Source: Cydia pomonella
Lineage: Eukaryota > Arthropoda > Insecta > Lepidoptera > Tortricidae
Length of the DNA stretch: 64,000 nt
Reading direction: 5' to 3'
Assembly: GCF_033807575.1 (NCBI RefSeq)
Contig: NC_084729.1
Coordinates: 310,001 to 374,000, forward strand
Shown: positions 1-9,100 of the stretch, in pieces
Position numbering within the stretch: position 1 is the stretch's first letter
Layout: the number at the start of each line of letters is the position of its first letter
Notes under the pieces: model-generated
Told to the model about the DNA's origin: nothing
Seen by the model: only the letters and a program-made list of their open reading frames with translations
The model's database searches: none
Program-made: the position numbers and the translations under genes

Positions 1-2705
1 TACTGTTTAAAAAACATGGTTTTCAAGAGACACCTCTGTCCTCTCTCAACTTCCAGAAACTTGGTCTTATTTGCACTTCCCCAAACTGGTATACAGTATG
101 TAATGATTGATTGTGCAAGCGCAATGTAAATCTGTTTTATAAGTGTGTTATTAGTTACATGACGGAGATTTTTGAAAATCCAGACGAGTTTACGAATTCT
201 TCCGTTTAAATATTCTATATGTTGGTGCCAAGAGAGCCGCTGATCTATTATGACACCAAGATATTTTGTGGTACGTACTTTATCTAATGCTCTGCATTGA
301 CATGTCAGGGGAGATTGAAGGTTACAGACATGAATTTTTAGAGTAAGGCTTGGGTTCGGTTGGGCATTGTCAATTTTAGAGAAGCAAATGTAGTTAGTTT
401 TAGTCGCATTCAGGGTTAGTAGGTTTGTTTTCAGCCATATATTAATCTTATGCAGGCCCCTTTCCGCGGCTTCAAAAACTGACTCCCAGTTACGCTCGGT
501 GAAAACCACGACAGTGTCATCGGCATATGAGATTACGTAACCCTTACGAATATTCATGTCAGTGAGGTCGTTTATATAAACGAGGAACAAGGTGGGCCCG
601 AGTACACTGCCTTGTGGTACGCCAAAGGTCACATCTGCCTCATCACTGTAGTAGCTTCCAATTTTGACCCTTTGCGTTCGGTCCCGGAGATAGTCACTGA
701 GTAGGTCCAGCGGTTTACCCCTGATGCCACATCGCTCGAGCTTTTTTACAAGAGTGGGGAGAGATACCGTGTCGAAAGCTTTTTTAAGATCGAGAAAGAC
801 AGCTAGGCATTTATTTCCATTGTCAACATCTTTAGTTACCCTAGAAGTTAGGTGAAGGATAGCGTCTTCTGTCGATGTCCCCTGTCTGAACCCAAATTGG
901 AATTTCGATAAAAGTTGAAATTTATTGAGGTAGTTAACGAGTCTAATATTAATCAATTTTTCTATTATTTTAGATACGGTAGTAAGAACCGAAATCGGCC
1001 TGTAGTTGTTTGGTTCAGTTCTCTCACCACTCTTGTAGACAGGTGTGACTAAAGATTTCTTTAGAGGTTTAGGGAAAACACCCTGGGCGAAACATAAATT
1101 TGTTAGGTGGCTGAGTATTGGGGCTATAATGGATTTGCAAAGTTTAAGAAACCTTGTAGGCACACCATCAGTGCCCGTCGCGCTATCAGACTTAAGGGAC
1201 GTGAGGATATTTTCCACCTCGTGGGGGTCAGTTTCAAGTAGGACAAAAGATGAGGGCAATGAGTGATTTTGTATAGAGCTAGTGTCAGTTGTTGAAATAA
1301 AACCAGAGCCAGCAATCTCAGATGCTAGTTGTTTTCCAATGTTTGTGAAGAAATTATTAACGTGGTTTATCGCATCATTTGGGTCAGGTTTGTGTTTTAG
1401 AAGTTCGGAGTTGTCACTTTTATTTCCCTTGAAGTTAGTAATACTCTTGATAGTAGACCATAAAGCTTTAGAGTTTTTCTTGTTTTGCTCCAATAACTGA
1501 CGTTCGTATGTGCGTTTTAGTTTTTTAATTAAATTTGTCGTAAAATTTCGGTACCTTTTGAACGCAACCCTCAGTGTCTCATTTTCCGGTTCAGATCTAA
1601 GTTTCATCTGCATTTTGTTCCTGTTTTTGATGCAGCGCAGAATACCCGGTGTGATCCACGGTTTAATTATTCTACGACCTCTAGGTAAAGATTTAACCGT
1701 TTTACTTTCATTGAGTGATTCATTTAGGTTGTTAATTAATTGGTTTATAACATAGTTTGGATCAGTGCTAGATAATAAAGCTTCTAGGTGCTTATTGAGT
1801 AGCTTTTCCACGGCGATTTTGTAGTTTATGACCTCGATCGATTTACGAGTGGTTTCAACTGTTTTGTTAAAGGATAGGAGTAAGAACGTGGTGCTGTGGT
1901 CCGTTATTGATGTGAGGATAGTGGCTGTGTATGCAGTATTCTTAGTTTTGTTTATTTTTAGCATAATATGGTCTAGACAGCTGCTCAGACGTGTAGGTTT
2001 CAGAAGACCAGGTAGAATGCCATGTGCACTTAACATATGGAGATAATTATGCCTATTATTATACTCGTATTGTGTCTCTTGTATGCGCGGGATCAAGTTT
2101 ATATTAATGTCTCCTGTAATGACTAGTGAATTAGAGCTTAGCGTTTCTAAGTAATCGTTGAGGGAGTTAACAAAGTTAAGAGCATTATTGTTGGATGGGG
2201 ATCTATATATCCCTAGGATAGTCGTATTATGAACTATTATTTGCAAGCACGAAGCATGTTCGAGTTTTATTTCTTTTACTGTAGCATTTAAGTTTGTTTT
2301 TACAAATGCGACCACACCGTCATTTTGATTTAAGTGATTTGAAGTGGGCGTAGAGGTATAGTTAGTTAGGTGAGGAATCGGTTTATTTGAATTGAGTCTA
2401 CATTCTGTCAGAATTATGACGTCAGGTTCAAAGGCAAGGAGGGACAGAGTTATTAAAAAATCGTGGAAGTTAGTGTAGATACTCCGGATATTCTGCGATA
2501 CAACTGTAAGGCTTTTATTATTGGGTTTCGGTATGTGTTTGAATAGATCTTGAGGGTTGCATTCAAAAGAATGGGATACTTCCATGCTGTCAATGTCATT
2601 TAGAACGTCATAATGTGCTAATGATCGCACTAGTGAACGAGAATGTGTCATTTTATTTAAATGTCGTGTGTGTCTTCGTGTTCCGAAGCAGATCTTCTTT
2701 TGCAT
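1..2705 (-). CDS. LINE ORF2: endonuclease-reverse transcriptase (partial, 3' end outside window)
   Basis: This ORF nicks target DNA and copies the element's RNA into it. It reads in one frame from an ATG at 2,705 (MQKKICFG) to the window edge, about 901 codons, with no stop in the stretches I translated; an in-frame stop lies just upstream of that ATG. The endonuclease domain starts near residue 68 (SQNIRS) and includes TECRL and GDIN. The reverse transcriptase shows TGTDGVP, NYRPISVL, KKAFDTVS, GVPQGSVLGP and the catalytic YADD near residue 727. A second in-frame ATG at 2,585 is an alternative start. Intact motifs and an open frame suggest a young copy. Jockey versus CR1/Daphne assignment is not settled. 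Confidence 0.85.
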   Translation of the reverse strand, partial: MQKKICFGTRRHTRHLNKMTHSRSLVRSLAHYDVLNDIDSMEVSHSFECNPQDLFKHIPKPNNKSLTVVSQNIRSIYTNFHDFLITLSLLAFEPDVIILTECRLNSNKPIPHLTNYTSTPTSNHLNQNDGVVAFVKTNLNATVKEIKLEHASCLQIIVHNTTILGIYRSPSNNNALNFVNSLNDYLETLSSNSLVITGDININLIPRIQETQYEYNNRHNYLHMLSAHGILPGLLKPTRLSSCLDHIMLKINKTKNTAYTATILTSITDHSTTFLLLSFNKTVETTRKSIEVINYKIAVEKLLNKHLEALLSSTDPNYVINQLINNLNESLNESKTVKSLPRGRRIIKPWITPGILRCIKNRNKMQMKLRSEPENETLRVAFKRYRNFTTNLIKKLKRTYERQLLEQNKKNSKALWSTIKSITNFKGNKSDNSELLKHKPDPNDAINHVNNFFTNIGKQLASEIAGSGFISTTDTSSIQNHSLPSSFVLLETDPHEVENILTSLKSDSATGTDGVPTRFLKLCKSIIAPILSHLTNLCFAQGVFPKPLKKSLVTPVYKSGERTEPNNYRPISVLTTVSKIIEKLINIRLVNYLNKFQLLSKFQFGFRQGTSTEDAILHLTSRVTKDVDNGNKCLAVFLDLKKAFDTVSLPTLVKKLERCGIRGKPLDLLSDYLRDRTQRVKIGSYYSDEADVTFGVPQGSVLGPTLFLVYINDLTDMNIRKGYVISYADDTVVVFTERNWESVFEAAERGLHKINIWLKTNLLTLNATKTNYICFSKIDNAQPNPSLTLKIHVCNLQSPLTCQCRALDKVRTTKYLGVIIDQRLSWHQHIEYLNGRIRKLVWIFKNLRHVTNNTLIKQIYIALAQSIITYCIPVWGSANKTKFLEVERGQRCLLKTMFFKQ

Positions 2706-2741
2706 GTGTGAGTAATCCTTCCTATGTGCTATTTCGGGTCT
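1..2741 (-). mobile_element. Jockey/CR1-type non-LTR retrotransposon, 5' part, cut by window edge
   Basis: The element runs in the minus direction and leaves the window at base 1. Its coding part holds an endonuclease followed by a reverse transcriptase. The 5' boundary is put near 2,741 because the sequence from about 2,742 to 2,940 is host repeat DNA that recurs at 5,567-5,790 without the LINE. No ORF1 is visible between the boundary and the ORF2 start, so the element is either 5'-truncated or lacks ORF1. It sits in the same orientation as gene A, just beyond its last recognised exon. Confidence 0.85.
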
Positions 2742-2940
2742 CTATTGTTTCCCATAAAGTTTTAAGTCATAATGTATTGTTTGACCGCATTTTCTTTAGT
2801 CATAATTTGGTTTTTCTCAGAAACGCGTAACTTTTCAGGATTGCCATAAAAAATACCTAACCTAACCTATTTATAGGATAACCTAAGGTAATTCCTGAAA
2901 AGTTAACGGTTTCAGAGTTATGGCTAATGATAATATGACT
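2742..2940. repeat. Foldback repeat, copy 1 of 2
   Basis: The motif CTTTTCAGGATTGCCAT is followed about 60 bases later by its inverted partner TTCCTGAAAAGTTAAC, forming a hairpin. The same block recurs at 5,567-5,790, where it carries an extra TATG microsatellite insert. The minus strand offers an acceptor-like TTTTCAG here, but both copies share it, so I treat it as repeat rather than as an exon of gene A. Confidence 0.6.
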
Positions 2941-3077
2941 ATCATTACATTATGACTTTCATTAATTATGTGAAAGAAAGGAATCTGGTGCTTAAATTAG
3001 GCAGATATTTTTTTACGCAAATACGACACAAAAGTTATCGTATGCTCAGAGATGAGGTGATAGAAAGAAGAGCTTAC

Positions 3078-3143
3078 CTTGTCCAAGTGGAACAGCAGGG
3101 CTGGCACCTGGGAGTCCTGGGTGTTCTGAAGGTCCTGGTAGTC
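3078..3143 (-). CDS. Gene A exon 5
   Basis: The exon is 66 bases, bounded by CTTCCAG on the left in sense and a strong donor CAAG|GTAAGC. Read in the phase set by exon 4 it gives GLPGPSEHPGLPGASPAVP followed by LGQ. It is a degenerate relative of the exon 4 repeat and has the same symmetric phase, so it probably arose by duplication from the array. Confidence 0.7.
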
Positions 3144-6100
3144 CTGGAAGTTGAGGAGTACTTCATTCAACCTAATATTTTAACTTTGCTGTCAATGTAC
3201 ATTTTAGAAGTAAGCATTTTTGTTAAAAACAATATTTCCCTTTTCCTGCAGTACCAAATTTACAACCTAAAATACTAGATTAGCCCGGCCCAACTCGAAC
3301 AACACATGGCATTTAAGCAACACAAAGGTCAGAAATGAGAGTTAAAGTCTGACGCTCGCACTCGACGATGGAAACGCCTCTAACAAAATGATATTGTAAT
3401 GTGACGTCACATTACATTTCTGTTTCAAATGTATGGAAGATCAAGAAAATGGCTATCTTGACCCTGAAATATTGCGTTTATGTATATAGTTGTTACACAC
3501 TCAATTTTTTAATAAAATGTAAAATCGAATGGTAACATTTTTTTTAAATTAAAAAAAATATTTTGAAGCTTTGGAGCCTTGTGTTTTCTCAATAAGTAAT
3601 TTTAAATTCGACTTTTTTATAATGCATGCCTCATTTTCTATCCATTTAGTTGAATTTTGTTACAATATTCAACATGTGTTAAGTTTTATTCTAAAAACCC
3701 CAAATACAATTAGGTTGCTTTGTTTTATCACAGAGTTCCTATGGTCACCTCCTGTCTCCATCATCAGATCAAATCGATGGTATCATAATATTGTATTGTC
3801 ACCTGACTTACATATGTATGCAAATTTTCAGCTTCATTGGAAGCCGGGAATCGGGTCAAATTTAACTTGCAAGATTTGACCCGTTCATACATAGTCAAGT
3901 ACATTGCAAGTTAAATACAAGCTTGTAAAAATGATCCACTCTGGTCCATTTTCCATCCCAGTCAATATATTTAATAAAATCCCAAAGAAAATTATTGACT
4001 AATTATTTGAAATGCAATTAAAGCGACATTTAATTATCATTATACTCGTACTATTGGATCCAAGATGTTTTAAGATTACCCGTTCGCCGGACGATATCGG
4101 CTTGTCAGTTATTTGCAAAAGCTGACAATATAACAGACTTAAGTGGCCCACTGATTACCAGTTCGCCGGACGATATCGGCCTGTCAGTTATTCGCGATTC
4201 TCAGCTTTTGCGAATAACTGACAGACCGATATCGTCCGGCGAACGGGTAATCAGTGGGCCCCTTAAGTTATTGAGGCTGTACTTAACCCTAAGATCCTCT
4301 GTATACATGAAATGCAATTAAGTATTAGAGTATTGAGACCTTCTGGTAGACCTGAAGCTCCCGGAAGTCCTGCTCCTGGGAGTTTTGAAGCTCCCGGAAG
4401 TCCTGCTTCTGGTAGTCCTGAAGCTCCCGGAAGTCCTGCTCCTGGTAGTCCTGAAACTCCTGGAAGTCCTGCTCCTGGGAGTTTTGAAGCTCCCGGAAGT
4501 CCTGCTCCTGGGAGTTTTGAAGCTCCCGGAAGCCCTGCTCCTGGGAGATTTGAAGCTCCCGGAAGTCCTGCTCCTGGTAGTCCTGAAGCTCCCGGAAGTC
4601 CTGCTCCTGGTAGTCCTGAAGCTCCCGGAAGTCCTGCTCCTGGTAGTCCTGAAGCTCCCGGAAGTCCTGCTCCTGGTAGTCCTGAAGCTCCTGGAAGTCC
4701 TGCTCCTGGGAGTTTTGAAGCTCCTGGAAATCCTGCTCCTGGTAGTCCTGAAGCTCCCGGAAGTCCTGCTCCTGGTAGGCCTGAAGCACCCGGAAGTCCT
4801 GCTCCTGGTAGTCCTGAAGCCTCCGGAAGTCCTGCTCCTGGTAGTCCTGAAGCTCCCGGAAGTCCTGCTCCTGGTAGGCCTGAAGCTCCCGGAAGTCCTG
4901 CTCCTGGTAGTCCTGAAGCTCCTGGAAGTCCTGCTCCTGGGAGTTTTGAAGCTCCCGGAAGTCCTGCTCCTGGGAGTTTTGAAGCTCCCGGAAGTCCTGC
5001 TGCTGGTAGTCCTGAGGTTTGTGGATAAATAATTTCGAGATATAGAGGTGCTATTAGAATTATAGTTTTTCGAGTTATATAATAGAGGTCAAATTTCGGT
5101 TACATGATAGCACTGCTGAAGGGAATCGTTGGTTTCTTCGTCTTAGCGCATCTTGCATCCCATTAACCCGGGGTTTCAGTGTCAAATTGTACTGGTAACC
5201 AAGGTAACTCCAGGTTTATCCGGTTAATCCCGGGTTTGTGGGATGGTGCAAGTGGCCTTTAATTAAGTTAAATACTTCGTGTTTTGTGGAGGTTTTGGGC
5301 TTTGAAGGGAAAATAATTATAATTAATTCGTATTAACAAAGATTTGGTGTTATCGAAATTCAAGTTAGCGAGGTTCCCCTGTATATATGATATTAAACCC
5401 AGCAGCAACATTTTTTTTAAATTAGTATAGAATTTGTATTTCGCTTCTAACTTTTATAGTCAATAAATCAAGTCAAAGTCAATCGAAGGGACATTGATAT
5501 AGTTAATAAACAATAAATTAAATATAAAATAAATAATAAAGACATTTTTACACAAATTGACTATTGTTTCCCATAAAGTATGTATGTATGTATGTATATA
5601 CTTTATTGTATTGTAAGTTTTAAGTCATAATGTATTGTTTGTCCGCATTTTCGTTTGTTATAATTTTATTTTTCAGGATTGGCATAAAAAAAACCTAACC
5701 TATTTATATGATAAGATTGATAAGGATAACATAAGGAAATTCCTGAAAAGTTAACGGTTTCAGTGGCTAATAATAATCTTATTTTTCATTTCATTTTGAC
5801 TTTCAATAATTATGTCAAACAAAGGGGTCCGGTTATGGGTACTCAGACAATGATATATATAATATACAAATAAAATAAATAAACAAATATTATAGGACAT
5901 TATTACACAAATTGACTAAAGTCCCACAGTAAACTCAATAAGGCTTGTGTTGTGGTACTTAGACAACGATATATATAATATATAAATATTTAAATACATA
6001 GAAAACACCCAAGACAGAAACAAATATCCATGCTCATCACACGAATAAATGCCCTTACCAGGATTTGAAACTGGGACCATAGCCGTCATAGGCAGGGTCA

Positions 6101-9100
6101 CTCCCCACTAGGCCAGACCGGTCGTCAAAAACAACAAACACTTAAATACATAGAAAATCATCCATGACTTAGCCACAAATATTTGTGTGATGAGCACAAA
6201 TGCCTTTACCGGGATACGAACCCTGGACCATCAGCTTCATAGGCAGGGTCACTATGTAGTAGGCTAGATGGGTCGTCCAATAAATGAATTATGCAATTAT
6301 TCTGCCGTGTGTTTATATTTGCGAATAACTTCTTATTTATCATTTTAAATCTTTCCAATTCTATTAAACCCACCTGATCCATCTGAGCCGTTTGATCCAT
6401 CTGATCCATCTGAGCCACTTGATCCATTACCTCCTAGCCCTCCTAGTCCTCCTGGCCCTTCTGCTCCTCCAGCCCCACCGGCTCCATTAGCTGCAGTATC
6501 ACAATCTGCAATCATATTTTTTTTTATACTGGATATTCTTACACAAATTGACTAAACCCAACAGTAAGCACAAGGATGTTAAAATCTCATCTACAGAAAA
6601 CCTCCATGACTCAGTAACAAATATCCGTGCTAATCACACGAAAAAATGATTAATGCTTAAATGAATTTAAGGTAAGGTTGCCAGAGCTCAATGAGGGTGT
6701 GGTTAGGGTCAGCAACGGGCATGTAACTCCTCTGGAGTTGCAGGCGTACATAAGCTACGGAGACTGTTTATACAGGCGGGCCGTACGCTTGTTTGCCACC
6801 TACGGAGTATAAAAAAATAGAATTTCATACAATCGTGATATAATACAGAGATTTTCAGTCGAGGTAAGCAACGACACCCATTGCCATTTAAAAGGGTTAT
6901 CCAATATCCTATTGCCGCTATGGAACTGTTGACGCTGCCTCGCACGCGGCACATCTCGGAGGCTACTCGTTTGCGAATTATTGCATAAAAGTCATCCATG
7001 CGGGCTTCAGCAAACATGGCGGATGCGCTAAAAAAACGCGGCAACCCTAACAATATTCTCTATCAGTTATTAAATTGGCCTTTCTTCAGGATTTCCCCGA
7101 TTTGATGAGAGAAAGGCCAGGTCACGAGCACCATAAACCGGCGAGCGTGTATGAGGAATGTTATGAAAGTGAAGGAAGCGAAAGAGGCTAGGATCGTAGC
7201 AAGTGGTAATCCGTGGTGTCTGCCTACCCCTCCGGGAATTGGGCGTGACTATAATGAAATGAAAATCTTTATTTTCAGAAAACTATGGGCCCATAGATAC
7301 CTTAAAACTAGCAAACATATCATAAAATATATCATAAAAACTAAAACATAGACTATGGCTGCGATGCATTTCACAACCCGGCTGTGTCAGGGAGCCGGCC
7401 GCGGAACCGCCGAAACTTGACACCCTTCGGTCAAAACTCTCCTTTGTGAAGGTCGCTAGACGTTCAGTCGGAACGCTCACCACAAAAGAATTGAAATTCG
7501 CATTGTGTCGAGATTCCAACTTCGCGACCCTCAGGGCGAATCCGGACTTGACTCGTACATACTTTACGATGTCCTCGACTTTCGTAAAGTAGTAAGTATT
7601 TGAATTGGACACAATGCCTTGCGTGTCCAAAGTTTACAGTGCTTTCTTGGTATAGTTTATCCATACTTCCATAGGCTGCTCGTATAGAATGACTGCCAAT
7701 CAGACCTAAAAAGTGTCTACTCAACCTAATATTATTACAAAACTATAGATAGGTTATACTCATACATCCGAAGCAGCACGAACAGCATCCTAAGTACGCT
7801 GGCGCAGCGTTGGGACTCGCCCCTAGTCAAACGGTACGTGCAGCTACACTCACCTGTTGCTGTGCTGCCGCGAAATTTATAAATATTATGTAATGTTTTG
7901 TTTTGCCGGCATATACTCAATAGGTCTTCATTTCGAATGGTTTTTGGCCAGAAAACGCAAAGGATCGACCTGAGGGACTTGTTGAAGTTTATTAGTTAGG
8001 CCTTTTTTTAGTCACTCTCCACGTTTCGCAGCCAAAAAGCAACACAGATTTCACAGTGGATTCGAAGAGGGAAAGTTTAACTCGTCGCGTGAGCAAACAG
8101 CCTTTAATTGAGTGAACGCAGCCTTCGCCTTCTTTATCCTGCTGTCGATGTCTTCATCCGCTCCACCTTTACAGGATATTACGCTCCCCAGGTACACAAA
8201 CTTTGACACTGAGTCTAGGTTCTCACCCCCCAGCGACAGCGGATCCGTTGTACTTGACTTAACTCGCATGCTAACTGTCTTACGTCTGTTGATTCGCAGG
8301 TCCATTCTATCAGCCTCTTCGTTGACTTTCAAGTTTGGCTTCTAGATGAGCAAGAGTAGGCGAAATCAACACCCATTGACGAAGAAATTGCGACACGGAA
8401 ATGGAGATGGATAGGACATACTATTCGAAGAGGGGAAACGAATAATGCTACCATAGCTTTCGCGTGGAAACCGCCGGACGAAAGCCGTGGCTCCGGGTGT
8501 CCTGTACACTCTTGGCAACGGTCCGTCCTAAGAGAGTTACGAGCGATCGGGTTGAGCTGGAGCGAGGCCAGAGGACGAGCTGAAGATAGGAAGGCGTGGC
8601 GCGAGCTTGTGAAGGCCCTTTGCACCTCTGGGGTAAGTAAGTAAGTAAGTAAGTAAATATTCTTTATTGCACCACAAAGAAGACAAATTAAAAAAAAAAA
8701 CAGATTTACAATGTAAAGAAAGGTAGCAACAGGCGGTCTTATCGCTGTAAGCGATCTCTTCCAGACAACCTTAGGGTAGCAGGATATAAAGAACAGTAAG
8801 TTTTTAGAACAGGTAGTGCACGAATGAATTAGAGGAATAGGAAACTTATACTTATAGGAAGTTTCTGGGGTGCTTTAGGACAACAACAACAATCTTTTGT
8901 TTTGTTTGTTTTGTCCAATTGTTTGTTTCGTCTAATTAACTGTAATACTAACTCTAGATACATAAGTCATTGTTACCTAACCCTATGGACGTCAAGTTCG
9001 AAATAAATATTTCAATTAAATTCAATAAGAAGCACAAAAAGACTTCCATATTTATTTCTATACCTACGAAGAAATCTGTTATTTGTTTTCGTATTCCATT

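Noticed and set aside
2855..2875. CCTAACCTAACC resembling the insect telomere repeat
   Set aside because: Only two to three units inside a foldback repeat; not a telomeric array.
2830..2903. Possible terminal exon of gene A after TTTTCAG at about 2,903
   Set aside because: It would add about a dozen residues and a stop in the right phase, but the same acceptor-like sequence occurs in the repeat copy at 5,567-5,790, so it is more likely part of the repeat.
3144..3278. Plus-strand frame over gene A exon 5
   Set aside because: No domain, and it runs across the minus-strand splice sites.
4325..4789. Minus-strand frame encoding a Gln-rich repeat (QEQDFRELQ)
   Set aside because: It is a different frame of the same array and does not match the phase set by the flanking exons.
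4312..5028. Long plus-strand frame of 238 codons rich in SPEAPG repeats
   Set aside because: A 33-base repeat is open in several frames by construction. The plus frame has no signal peptide, splice context or promoter, whereas the minus frame joins four other exons in phase.
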